From assembly GCA_016223165.1 (NCBI GenBank), contig JACRPO010000005.1, forward strand, positions 744,001 through 808,000: DNA of 64,000 nt, read 5' to 3'. The position numbers and the translations under genes are program-made. Every line of letters starts with the position of its first letter. Position 1 is the first letter of the stretch. The notes under the pieces are model-generated. The model worked only from the letters and a program-made list of their open reading frames with translations. It made no database searches and was not told where the DNA came from. This stretch comes from Burkholderiales bacterium (GTDB taxonomy: Bacteria; Pseudomonadota; Gammaproteobacteria; Burkholderiales; Burkholderiaceae_C). Of the stretch, positions 8,001 through 16,260 are shown one piece after another.

Positions 8001-9082
8001 GAAGGTGTCCTTTCTGCGGTGGTGGATGCGGTCGTGGATGCGGTGGTGGGTGCGGTGGTCGATGCGCTGGCGGATGCGGTGGCGGATGCGCTGGAGGATG
8101 TGGCGGACGATGCGGTGAAGGGCGGCGCCTCGGGCCAGTCCGCTGCGGCGCCGGATTGCAGAAAACGATGCGCGGCTTCCGCTGCCGCGATGCCATCGGC
8201 GACGGCTTGCGCCGCCTGGCCGTCGTGGCCGGCGCGCAGCGTGCCGGCGGCGAAGGCGCCGCGCGCCGAGGCGCGCAGCGCGGCATCGACGAGCACGTGG
8301 CCGCCGCCCTCGAGTGCCACGAGATCATCCGCGCCGGCTTCACCGGCCGGAGCCCGCAGCAGCGCCGACGACGGCACGAGCCCGGCGTAGACGAAGACGG
8401 CAGGCACGGGCAGCGTCTCGCCGCCGCGCAGGCGCAGGCCGCTCACGGTGGCGTCGCCCAGGATCTCGTCGACGACGGCGCCCAAGCGCAGGGCGATCTT
8501 CGGCTGCGCGGCGATGCGTTCCTGCCAGGAGCGGCGCGCGCGCAGCGCATCGCCGCGCACGAGCAGGTGCACGGTGCCGGCGTAGCCGGCGAGCGTTAGC
8601 GCCTCCTGGCAGGCGGCGTCGCCACCGCCCACCACGGCCACGGCGCGGCCGCGCAACAGCGGGCCGTCGCAACTGGCGCAGTGGCTCACGCCCTTGCCGG
8701 CCAGGCGCTGCTCGCCCGGCAGGCCGAGCGCGCGCAGGTGGCAACCCATCGCCAACACGATGGCACGTGCCTGCACCGGCGTCGATTCGCCGTGCACGAG
8801 CCAGCCATCGCCGTGGCGCTCGATGCGCGTCGCCTCTTCGGGCAGGCAGGTGGCGCCGGCATCCATCGCCGCCTCCTGCGCCATCGGCCCGAGGTCGTAG
8901 CCGGCGATGCCTTCGGGACGGTCGGGCAGGCCCTGCACCGACTCGATGCTCAACAGCAGGCCACCAGGCGCCGCACCGGTGAGGGCCACGCAGTGCAGGC
9001 CGAGCTGCGCTGAACGCTGTGCCGCGTGCAACGCCGCGAGGCCACCGCCCACCACCACGATGTCGCAGGGTTGCATCGCCAA
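7997..9082 (-). CDS. Thioredoxin-reductase-like FAD/NAD(P)-binding oxidoreductase
   Basis: Flavoprotein of about 361 residues. It has an N-terminal FAD-binding DIVVVGGGLAALHA (7-20), a redox-active CASC at 135-138 followed by DG, and a second nucleotide-binding VVGGGDAAC (150-158), which is the layout of TrxB-type reductases. It probably passes electrons from NAD(P)H to a thiol or selenol partner. Its stop overlaps the start of the UGSC selenoprotein gene, the obvious candidate partner. The last ~38 residues are an Ala/Ser/Thr-rich tail encoded by 12-base repeats and are not part of the enzyme fold. The upstream neighbour is a TTT receptor ending 20 bases before this start. Confidence 0.85.
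   Translation of the reverse strand: MAMQPCDIVVVGGGLAALHAAQRSAQLGLHCVALTGAAPGGLLLSIESVQGLPDRPEGIAGYDLGPMAQEAAMDAGATCLPEEATRIERHGDGWLVHGESTPVQARAIVLAMGCHLRALGLPGEQRLAGKGVSHCASCDGPLLRGRAVAVVGGGDAACQEALTLAGYAGTVHLLVRGDALRARRSWQERIAAQPKIALRLGAVVDEILGDATVSGLRLRGGETLPVPAVFVYAGLVPSSALLRAPAGEAGADDLVALEGGGHVLVDAALRASARGAFAAGTLRAGHDGQAAQAVADGIAAAEAAHRFLQSGAAADWPEAPPFTASSATSSSASATASASASTTAPTTASTTASTTAERTPS
8012..8119. repeat. 12-base tandem repeat (about nine units) in the 3' end of the flavoprotein gene
   Basis: On the plus strand the unit is close to GGATGCGGTGGT. Units start at 8012, 8024, 8036, 8048, 8060, 8072, 8084, 8096 and 8108, drifting by a few bases each. On the minus strand they encode the Ser/Thr/Ala tail of the reductase. 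The period is a multiple of three, so copy-number change keeps the frame. The repeat ends 12 bases short of the selenoprotein start codon. Confidence 0.85.
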
Positions 9083-9102
9083 CGGCTCCGATCAAGCCCC
9101 GA

Positions 9103-10113
9103 TCAATCGAGCTTGATGCCGGCGCGCTTGACGACCCCGGCCCACTTCTCGATCTCGGCGCGGATGAGCCCGTCGTATGCGTCGGCACTCGACCCCACCG
9201 GCTCCATGCCGAGCGCGACCATGCGCTCGTTCAGCTCGGGCGACCTGACGCCGCGCGCGATGTCGGCGCCGATGCGCCGGCGCAACTCGGCCGGCACGCC
9301 CGAAGGTGCGATGACGCCGATCACGCTCATCGCCGAGAAGCCGGGCACCGCCTCGGCAATCAGCGGGATCTCGGGGTTGGCCGCGGCGCGCTTCGGGCTC
9401 GAGAGCGCCAGCACCTTCAGCCGCCCGTCCTTGACGAACGGCATCGACGAGAAGAGCACGTCGAAGAGCAGCGGCACGCGGCCGCCGATCACGTCCTGCT
9501 GCGCCGGTGCGCTGCCCTTGTAGGGCACGTGCACCATGTCGAGCCCGGCCATGTGGTTGAGCATCTCGCCCGCGAGGTGCGTGCCGGTGCCCACGCCCGG
9601 CGTCGCATAGCTCACCTTGCCCGGGTTCTTCTTCACGTAGGCCACGAGCTCGGCCACGTTGGCGGCCGGGAACGACGGGTGCGCGAAGAGACCGAAGTGC
9701 CCGAGCGCCAGCTGCGAGACGCCGGCCAGGTCGCGCACCGTGTCGTAGGGCAGCTTGGGCTGCAGCGCCGGGTTGATCATGTGCGCGGTGATGGCCATGC
9801 CGAGCGTGTAGCCGTCGGGCGGCGAGGTGGCGACGAATTGCGTGCCGACCATCGTGCCGCCGCCCGGCTTGTAGTCGATGAGCACCGGCTGCTTCCACAG
9901 CGCCTGCATGCGTTCGGCGAGCAGCCGCGCGACGATGTCGGTGGCTCCGCCAGGTGCAAAGGGCACGATCAGCTTCACCGGCCTCGTCGGCCAGTCCATC
10001 TGGGCCTGGGCCTGGGCCTGCGTCTGCGCCTGCGCCAGCGCACGCAGCGGTCCCGCGCCGGCAAGGCCGGCGGCCAGCGCAGCGGCCACCTCGCGGCGGC
10101 GAACATTCGTCAT
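9103..10113 (-). CDS. Bug/TTT family tripartite tricarboxylate transporter receptor
   Basis: Periplasmic binding protein of 336 residues. A signal peptide (twin-Arg-like RRREVAA then a hydrophobic AALAAGLAGAGPLRAL) is followed by the family hallmarks WPTRPVKLIVPFAPGGATD, PGGGTMVGTQFVA, GVGTGTHLAGE and VPYKGSAPAQQD. Such receptors usually bind carboxylates. No membrane subunits (TctA/TctB) are adjacent. The gene heads the operon with the flavoprotein and the UGSC selenoprotein, so it may sense or import their substrate; that link is inference from position. Confidence 0.93.
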   Translation of the reverse strand: MTNVRRREVAAALAAGLAGAGPLRALAQAQTQAQAQAQMDWPTRPVKLIVPFAPGGATDIVARLLAERMQALWKQPVLIDYKPGGGTMVGTQFVATSPPDGYTLGMAITAHMINPALQPKLPYDTVRDLAGVSQLALGHFGLFAHPSFPAANVAELVAYVKKNPGKVSYATPGVGTGTHLAGEMLNHMAGLDMVHVPYKGSAPAQQDVIGGRVPLLFDVLFSSMPFVKDGRLKVLALSSPKRAAANPEIPLIAEAVPGFSAMSVIGVIAPSGVPAELRRRIGADIARGVRSPELNERMVALGMEPVGSSADAYDGLIRAEIEKWAGVVKRAGIKLD

Positions 10114-10504
10114 CGATGCTCTCCTCGTACGGCCCTGGCCGGCGGCACAGGCGCAGCCCGGTTCAAGTGGAGATGTCTGGAAATCGCTGCCACTCTAGCA
10201 CTGCGGCCATGGCCGCGGACAGCCCGAGTTCCCCCGCGGTAGCGAGGCCTTGCCGCCCGTACTCCTGGCTCGCAGCGGTGCAGCACCGACTCGAAATCGC
10301 GCCGCTGCGCCGTTCTTTTCCTTTGCCGCAGGGCGCGCTTTGACACTCGTCAACGCCAGGACCGGCCTCGACACGACACTCGCATGGGTCATCGCGCCCG
10401 CTTCCGCACGGATGAATTCCTGTCGAGTCGAGGGCCGTCTCAACCGCCAGTGTTCATGACCGAAGTGGGGCCGTGATGGAGCGTGCACAAGCAGGGAGGT
10501 CGCC
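10114..10504. other. Divergent intergenic region between the TTT receptor operon and hox operon
   Basis: This 391-base spacer holds the FNR/FixK-like box at 10340-10353 and the hoxF ribosome site GGGAGGT at 10495-10501. A TTGACA hexamer lies within the box but has no convincing -10 hexamer at normal spacing. Short open frames here show no recognisable family. I saw no sigma-54 consensus, although sigma-54 drives hox genes in Cupriavidus. Confidence 0.5.
10340..10353. promoter_or_regulatory. FNR/FixK-like box upstream of hoxF
   Basis: TTGACACTCGTCAA is a perfect 5-base inverted repeat, TTGAC-N4-GTCAA. It matches the TTGA-N6-TCAA core recognised by Crp/Fnr-type regulators (FNR, Anr, FixK). It lies about 150 bases upstream of the hoxF start, which would suit oxygen-dependent control of the hydrogenase. 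Confidence 0.5.
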
Positions 10505-12316
10505 GTGAGCGGCGAGCTCGACGCCCTGGATCAGGTGCTGTCCCGCTATGGGCGTTCACCGCATGCGCTGGTCCAGATCCTGCGCGAGGTGCAGTTGCAG
10601 ACGGGTTGGCTGCCTCGGGCTCAGCTCGGCGCGATCGCTCGCGAACTGAAGCTGCCCCTGGCCCACGTGGAGGGTGTGGTCGGCTTCTACCGCTTCTTTC
10701 ACGCCCGGCCGGTGGGCCGCTACCGGGTGCTGTTCAGCGACAACATCACCGACCGCATGCTCGGCAGCGAGGCCTTGATGGCTGACCTGTGCGCCCGGCT
10801 CGGGGTTGCGCCCGGCCAGGTCAGCGCCGACGGCGGGGTGAGCGTGGACCGGACCTCCTGCACCGGCCTGTGCGACCAGGGGCCCGCCCTGCTGGTCAAC
10901 CACCAGCATGTGATCACGCGGCTCGATGCGCCCCGGGTGGCGCAGATGGCCGAGCTCATCCGTGCCGAGACGCCGGTGCCCGCGTGGCCGCAGCCGTGGT
11001 TCGCCGTCGACGACAACATCCGCCGCGCCGATGTGCTGCTGGGCATGGCGCTGCCACCCGGCGCGGCCATCGCAGTGGGGCTGGCACGCGGCGCGCAGGC
11101 TCAACTCGACGAGATGAAGCGCTCCAACCTGCGCGGCCGCGGGGGCGCGGGCTTTGCCACCGGCTTGAAGTGGGAAATGTGTCGCGATGCACCCGGCGAA
11201 TCCCGCGTCGTCGTGTGCAACGCCGACGAAGGCGAGCCGGGGACTTTCAAGGATCGCGTGCTGCTCACCCGCCACGCCGACGAGGTGTTCGAGGGCATGA
11301 CCGTGGCTGCCTTCGCGATCGGCGCCGCGCACTGGCCGGTCCAGGGCCTCGTCTATCTGCGCGGGGAGTACAGCTACCTGCTGGAGCCGCTGCAGGCGGT
11401 GCTGCGGCGCAGGCGCGAACAACACCTGCTCGGGGCCGCCATCCAGGGCCGGGCGGGGTTCGACTTCGACATCGCCATCCATGTCGGTGCCGGCGCCTAC
11501 GTGTGCGGCGAAGAATCGGCCCTCATCGAGTCGCTCGAAGGCAAGCGCGGCACGCCGCGCATCCGCCCGCCGTTTCCGGTGGAGCGCGGCTACCTCGACC
11601 AGCCGACCACGGTCAACAATGTCGAGACCTACTGCGCCGCCGCACAGATCGCCGTGCACGGCGGCGCGTGGTGGGCCGGCATCGGCACGCGCAAGTCCAC
11701 CGGCACCAAGATCCATTCGGTCTCGGGCGACTGCGAGCGGCCCGGGATCTACGAGTACCCGTTCGGCACGCGCATCGGGCGCATCCTCGAAGACTGCGGC
11801 GCCCACGATACGCAGGCGGTGCAGGTCGGCGGGCCGTCGGGCGTGTGTCTGTCGGCCTTCGAGTTCGGCCGCCGCATCGCCTTCGAAGACGTGCCGACGG
11901 CGGGTGCCTTCATGGTCTTCGACCGCACGCGCGACATGTTCGAGGTGGCGCGCAACTTCGCGCACTTCTTCGCCCACGAGAGCTGCGGTTTCTGCACGCC
12001 GTGCCGCGTCGGCACCGAGCTGGTGGTGCGGCGCATGGACAAGCTCGCGAGTGCGTCTGCCGGTGGCCGCGGCTCGGCACACGACATCCAGGTGCTGTTC
12101 GAGCTCGACCGGCTGATGCACGCCACCACGCACTGCGGCCTCGGCGCCTCGGCGTGCAACCCGCTGCGCGACACGATCGCCAAGTTCCGCCCGGCCTACG
12201 AGCGCCACCTGCGATCGCTGCACTTCGAGCCCGGCTTCGACCTCGATGCCGAGCTCTCGATCGCGCGGCACATGACCGGCCGCGACGATCCGGGTGCGCA
12301 TCTGGAGAAGCGGTGA
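10505..12316 (+). CDS. hoxF: NAD-reducing [NiFe] hydrogenase, diaphorase large subunit HoxF
   Basis: FMN- and NAD-binding subunit of the soluble cytoplasmic hydrogenase, which couples H2 oxidation to NAD+ reduction. The 603 residues match the expected length. A NuoE-like N-terminal part has cysteines at 119 and 123 (SCTGLCDQGP); the first cysteine pair of classical NuoE is not obvious. The NuoF-like part has GRGGAGFATGLKW (211-223) for FMN and NADEGEPGTFKDR for NAD. The [4Fe-4S] ligands are C494, C497, C500 and C544. The GTG start is set by GGGAGGT five bases upstream. It is the first gene of hoxFUYHW; its TGA shares a base with the hoxU ATG. Confidence 0.97.
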   Translation: MSGELDALDQVLSRYGRSPHALVQILREVQLQTGWLPRAQLGAIARELKLPLAHVEGVVGFYRFFHARPVGRYRVLFSDNITDRMLGSEALMADLCARLGVAPGQVSADGGVSVDRTSCTGLCDQGPALLVNHQHVITRLDAPRVAQMAELIRAETPVPAWPQPWFAVDDNIRRADVLLGMALPPGAAIAVGLARGAQAQLDEMKRSNLRGRGGAGFATGLKWEMCRDAPGESRVVVCNADEGEPGTFKDRVLLTRHADEVFEGMTVAAFAIGAAHWPVQGLVYLRGEYSYLLEPLQAVLRRRREQHLLGAAIQGRAGFDFDIAIHVGAGAYVCGEESALIESLEGKRGTPRIRPPFPVERGYLDQPTTVNNVETYCAAAQIAVHGGAWWAGIGTRKSTGTKIHSVSGDCERPGIYEYPFGTRIGRILEDCGAHDTQAVQVGGPSGVCLSAFEFGRRIAFEDVPTAGAFMVFDRTRDMFEVARNFAHFFAHESCGFCTPCRVGTELVVRRMDKLASASAGGRGSAHDIQVLFELDRLMHATTHCGLGASACNPLRDTIAKFRPAYERHLRSLHFEPGFDLDAELSIARHMTGRDDPGAHLEKR

Positions 12317-13047
12317 TGAGCACCACGGCCGGCGAGTCGCTGCCCACCTTCTCGCTCGACGGCGAGGACGTGCCGTTCCATGCCGGCGAAACCATCATCC
12401 AGGCGGCCACCCGCGCCGGCCGCTACATCCCGCACCTGTGCTGGCATCCCGACTTCGCGCCGCACGGCTCGTGCCGCCTGTGCACCGTCAGGGTCGGCGG
12501 CCGTGCCGGCGCTGCCTGCACGCTGCGCGCCGCCGCGGGGCTGGAGGTCGAGAGCGACACCGAGGAGTTGAACGCGCAGCGCAAGACGCTGCTGCAGATG
12601 CTGTTCGTCGAAGGCAACCACTTCTGCCCGAGTTGCGAGAAGAGCGGCCACTGCCTGCTACAGGCCACGGCCTACCAGATGGGCATGGAGGGCCCGCACT
12701 TCGAGGAGTTCTATCCCGACCGTCCGGTGGACGCGAGCCACCCCGACATCCTGCTCGACTTCAATCGCTGCATCCTGTGCGAGCTGTGCGTGCGCGCCAG
12801 CCATGACGTGGACCACAAGCATGTCTTCGCCATCGGCGGCCACGGCAGAGCCACGCACCTGCTCGTCGACAGCGAGAGCGGCAAGCTGGTCGACACCGAC
12901 ATGGCCCTCACCGATCGCGCCGCGAGCGTCTGCCCTGTCGGCGTGATCCTGCCCAAGCGGCGCGGCTTCGCGATCCCGATCGGGCAGCGCCGCTTCGACG
13001 CGACCTCGGTAACCGGGCAGGTGCCGGCGGACAGAGGCAGCGAATGA
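12316..13047 (+). CDS. hoxU: NAD-reducing hydrogenase, diaphorase small subunit HoxU
   Basis: Electron-transfer subunit of 243 residues linking HoxY to HoxF. A plant-type [2Fe-2S] site (C42, C53, C56, C68) is followed by a His/Cys [4Fe-4S] site (H102, C104, C107, C113) and a further cysteine set at C152, C155, C158 and C206. This is the NuoG-like N-terminal arrangement seen in other HoxU proteins. The start ATG overlaps the hoxF stop by one base, and the stop overlaps the hoxY start by four, so translation is probably coupled. Confidence 0.96.
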   Translation: MSTTAGESLPTFSLDGEDVPFHAGETIIQAATRAGRYIPHLCWHPDFAPHGSCRLCTVRVGGRAGAACTLRAAAGLEVESDTEELNAQRKTLLQMLFVEGNHFCPSCEKSGHCLLQATAYQMGMEGPHFEEFYPDRPVDASHPDILLDFNRCILCELCVRASHDVDHKHVFAIGGHGRATHLLVDSESGKLVDTDMALTDRAASVCPVGVILPKRRGFAIPIGQRRFDATSVTGQVPADRGSE

Positions 13048-13619
13048 CCCCGGCCGAGCCGCTGCCGCCCCTGCACGCACCGCGCAAGCTCAGGCTCGCC
13101 ACCGTCTCGCTGGCCGGCTGCTTCGGCTGCCACATGTCCTTCCTCGACATCGACGAGCGGCTGTTCGAGTTGATCGAGCATGTGGAGTTCGACCGCTCAC
13201 CCTTCACCGACATCAAGGAGGTCGGCCGTTGCGACATCGCCTTCATCGAAGGCGGCCTGTGCAACGCCGAGAACGTGACGGTATTGCGCGAGTTCCGGGC
13301 CCATTGCAAGACACTGGTGGCGGTGGGCGCGTGTGCCATCACCGGCGGGCTGCCGGCGCAGCGCAACCACCTCGATGTCGGCGTCATGCTGACCGAGATC
13401 TACCGCACGCGGCCGGGCCTGAGCGCGGCCAGCCGCATTCCCGACGATCCCGAGCTGCCGCTGCCGCTGAACAACGTGCACCCGATCCACGAAGTCGTGC
13501 ACGTGGACTACTTCCTGCCCGGTTGCCCGCCGTCGGCCGAAGCGATCTGGACCTTCCTGAACGACCTGATGGCTGGACGAACCCCGCATCTGGGCCATGG
13601 CTTGATGCGCTACGACTGA
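13044..13619 (+). CDS. hoxY: NAD-reducing hydrogenase small subunit HoxY
   Basis: Small subunit of the [NiFe] hydrogenase module, 191 residues. It carries the proximal [4Fe-4S] cluster through C26 and C29 (LAGCFGCHMSFLD), C97 (VGACAITGG) and C161 (PGCPPSAE). It has no Tat signal, as expected for a cytoplasmic enzyme. The ATG overlaps the hoxU stop (ATGA). A 40-base spacer separates it from hoxH. Confidence 0.96.
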   Translation: MTPAEPLPPLHAPRKLRLATVSLAGCFGCHMSFLDIDERLFELIEHVEFDRSPFTDIKEVGRCDIAFIEGGLCNAENVTVLREFRAHCKTLVAVGACAITGGLPAQRNHLDVGVMLTEIYRTRPGLSAASRIPDDPELPLPLNNVHPIHEVVHVDYFLPGCPPSAEAIWTFLNDLMAGRTPHLGHGLMRYD

Positions 13620-13659
13620 GACGCAACTGAAGACGGAACCGAGACACAACCGAGACGTG

Positions 13660-15159
13660 ATGACTTCCGACCTCGAAACCGCTGCCCGCCCGCAAGGCCT
13701 GCGCCGCGTGGCGATCGATCCGGTGTCGCGCGTCGAAGGCCACGGCAAGGTCACGATCCTGCTCGACGAACAGCAGCGCGTGCAGCAGGTGCGGCTGCAC
13801 ATCGTCGAGTTCCGTGGCTTCGAGAAGTTCATCGAGGGTCGGCCGTACTGGGAAGTGCCGGTGATGGTGCAGCGGCTGTGCGGCATCTGCCCGGTGTCGC
13901 ATCACCTGGCGGCCTGCAAGGCGCTCGATCTCGTGGTCGGCGCGACACCGGTGACGCCGAGTGCCGACAAGATCCGCCGCCTGATGCACTACGGGCAGGT
14001 GATGCAGAGCAACGCGCTGCACTTCTTCCACCTGTCCAGCCCCGACCTGCTGTTCGGCTTCGACTCCGAGGTCAACCGGCGCAACATCGTCGGCGTGGCC
14101 GAAAAACACCCCGACATCGCCAGGAAGGGCGTGCTGCTGCGCAAGTTCGGCCAGGAGGTGATCCGGGCCACCGCCGGCAAGCGCGTGCATGGCACCGGCT
14201 CGGTACCGGGCGGCATGAACAAGCCCGTGAGTGCCGAAGACCGCGCGGTACTTGCCGGCGACGTGTCGCAGATGATTGCCTGGGCGCGCGACGCGGTGGA
14301 CATCGCCAAGCTGCTGCACGCGCAGAACCCCGCGCTCTACGACAGCTTCGGCAGCGTCCCCTCCAACATGCTGTCGCTGGTGCGCGCCGACGGGGCGATG
14401 GACCTCTATGACGGCGTGCTGCGCGCGCGCGACGCCGCCGGCAACATCCTCGTCGACGGCGCCAGCGACCAGCACTACCTCGACCTGATCGAAGAGGAAG
14501 TGAAGCCCTGGACCTACATGAAGTTCCCCTACCTGCGACGCCTGGGTCCGCAGCTCGGCTCGTACCGCGTCGGGCCGCTGGCGCGCATGCAGAACTGCGA
14601 CTTCATCCCCAGCCCGCTGGCCGAGGCGCAGCGGCGCGAGTTCCTGGACTGGGGCCGCGGCCAGCCCATCCACGCGCCGCTGGCCTACCACTGGGCGCGC
14701 ATGATCGAGGTGCTGCACGCGATGGAGGTGATCGCCGAACTGCTCGACGATCCGGACATCCTGGCCGGCGAGCTGATGGCCTCGGGCCCGCGCCGGCGCG
14801 AGGGCATCGGTGTCATCGAAGCGCCGCGCGGCACCTTGATCCACCACTACGCGGTCGGCGACGACGACCTGGTGCAGATGTGCAATTTGATCGTCGCCAC
14901 CACGCACAACAACCAGGCGATGAACGAGGCCGTGCGATCGGTCGCGCGCCGCTACCTCGACGGGCGCGAGATCACCGAAGGCCTGCTCAACCACATCGAA
15001 GTGGCGATCCGCGCCTACGACCCGTGCCTGTCGTGCGCCACGCACGCGCTGGGGCAGATGGCGCTGGAGGTGGCGCTGCTCGGGCCGCAGGGCGAGACGA
15101 TCGACCGCGTGCTCAGGTCGCAGCGCGGCGACACGCAGCATCAGAGCCTGTCGCCATGA
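13660..15159 (+). CDS. hoxH: NAD-reducing hydrogenase large subunit HoxH
   Basis: Catalytic subunit holding the NiFe(CN)2CO site, 499 residues from ATG 13660 (a GTG directly before it at 13657 is possible). The L1 motif RLCGICPVSHH gives C74 and C77; the L2 motif DPCLSCATH gives C456 and C459 with H462. Everything after H462 (37 residues) is the C-terminal extension expected to be removed by HoxW after nickel insertion. The ATGA overlap at 15156-15159 places hoxW directly downstream. No hyp maturation genes are in the window. Confidence 0.97.
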   Translation: MTSDLETAARPQGLRRVAIDPVSRVEGHGKVTILLDEQQRVQQVRLHIVEFRGFEKFIEGRPYWEVPVMVQRLCGICPVSHHLAACKALDLVVGATPVTPSADKIRRLMHYGQVMQSNALHFFHLSSPDLLFGFDSEVNRRNIVGVAEKHPDIARKGVLLRKFGQEVIRATAGKRVHGTGSVPGGMNKPVSAEDRAVLAGDVSQMIAWARDAVDIAKLLHAQNPALYDSFGSVPSNMLSLVRADGAMDLYDGVLRARDAAGNILVDGASDQHYLDLIEEEVKPWTYMKFPYLRRLGPQLGSYRVGPLARMQNCDFIPSPLAEAQRREFLDWGRGQPIHAPLAYHWARMIEVLHAMEVIAELLDDPDILAGELMASGPRRREGIGVIEAPRGTLIHHYAVGDDDLVQMCNLIVATTHNNQAMNEAVRSVARRYLDGREITEGLLNHIEVAIRAYDPCLSCATHALGQMALEVALLGPQGETIDRVLRSQRGDTQHQSLSP

Positions 15160-15656
15160 CCACTCGGTCGGCAGCCGCGGCGCCCGTGCTGGTCTTCGGC
15201 TGGGGCAACCCGGGCCGCGGCGACGACGCGCTCGGACCGATGTTCGTCGAGCGCCTGCAGCAGCTCATCGGTGCCGTAGTGCCGGCAGCTGCCGACCTGC
15301 TCACCGACTTCCAGCTGCAGGTGGAGCATGCACTCGACCTGGCCGGTCGAAGGCGGGTGCTGTTCGTCGATGCCAGCCTGGGCTGCCAGGCGCCGTTCGA
15401 GGTGACAGCCCTGCAGCCCGGGTGCGACGCGAGCTATTCCACCCATGCCATGTCGCCGCAATCGGTGATGCAGGTGTTTCGTCAACTGCACGGCGCCGAG
15501 CCACCGCCTTGCCTGTTGCTGGCCATTCGCGGTGAGCGATTCGATCTCGGTGATGCGCCCAGCGAGGCGGCCCTGTCGAACCTCGCGCTTGCGCTGGCGT
15601 GGTGCCGGCGATGGCTGGCGTCGGAAGCGTCACCGGCCGCAGCGACTGGCCCATAG
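15156..15656 (+). CDS. hoxW: Hydrogenase maturation protease HoxW
   Basis: Endopeptidase of 166 residues that trims the HoxH C-terminus once nickel is in place. The N-terminus has the family signature FGWGNPGRGDDALGPMFVE, with the first nickel-sensing acidic residue in GDDALG. DFQLQVEHALDL and LFVDAS follow, and YSTHAMSP supplies a conserved histidine. It starts inside the hoxH stop (ATGA) and ends the operon; the next gene begins 125 bases on with its own ribosome site. Confidence 0.93.
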   Translation: MTTRSAAAAPVLVFGWGNPGRGDDALGPMFVERLQQLIGAVVPAAADLLTDFQLQVEHALDLAGRRRVLFVDASLGCQAPFEVTALQPGCDASYSTHAMSPQSVMQVFRQLHGAEPPPCLLLAIRGERFDLGDAPSEAALSNLALALAWCRRWLASEASPAAATGP

Positions 15657-15781
15657 CCTGGCGCTCCTTCGGAAATTGACTCAGCGCAACGCCGCACACC
15701 TGCAGGCGTCCATATTCGAATCGTGTTTGACGGGGGCACGACGCTGCCGCAGCACGCCGTTTATTCATCAAGGAGACTCAG

Positions 15782-16054
15782 ATGCAAGCGCAAACCACCG
15801 ACGCCGTGCGTGGCACCGCCATCGTTGCGTCAAGCTCTGCAAGGCAGAACCCTGTCGAACCCGCGCCCGCGGCCGAAGCCGTTGCCGATGCGCAGCATCT
15901 GCAGAAGATTCGCGCGGCCGCTTACGCCCTGTACGAAGCGCGCGGCTGCGTCGAGGGGCATGAACTCGACGACTGGCTGCAGGCCGAGCAACAGGCTCGG
16001 CAGCCGCTCGCCGGTTCGGTCCAGGCGGCGGCGTCGGCCACCATGGCACATTGA
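15782..16054 (+). CDS. DUF2934 domain protein
   Basis: Small soluble protein of 90 residues. The C-terminal half, KIRAAAYALYEARGCVEGHE followed by LDDWLQAEQQ, matches DUF2934, a short helical domain common in proteobacteria with unknown function. The N-terminal half is Ala-rich and disordered-looking. AAGGAG seven bases upstream supports ATG 15782. A degenerate TTGA-N6-GCAA sequence at 15676-15689 lies in the leader and may or may not be regulatory. Confidence 0.8.
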   Translation: MQAQTTDAVRGTAIVASSSARQNPVEPAPAAEAVADAQHLQKIRAAAYALYEARGCVEGHELDDWLQAEQQARQPLAGSVQAAASATMAH

Positions 16055-16260
16055 GCGGGCCGGCCTGGCGCGGCGCGCCTCGGCGCCCGTCGCCGCGAGT
16101 CGACGACAGTCGAACCGCGGTGGCGCGACCGCTGGCCCACCCTGCATGTCCGAGATGGATCGTGGTGCCGCCGGGCGCCTGACCCAGGACAATCGGGCAA
16201 CGCGCCGCTGTCGTCGAATCGAACGACACACCCGCGCAAAGAGCGGCCTGGCGTTGGCCC

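Noticed and set aside
8012..8119. CRISPR-like array
   Set aside because: Units are 12 bases without spacers and lie in a coding frame.
10340..10370. Sigma-70 promoter with TTGACA at 10340
   Set aside because: No -10-like hexamer at 16-18 bases; the hexamer is better explained by the palindrome.
15700..15720. tRNA T-arm-like ATTCGAAT before the DUF2934 gene
   Set aside because: No acceptor, D or anticodon stems around it; no tRNA found in the window.
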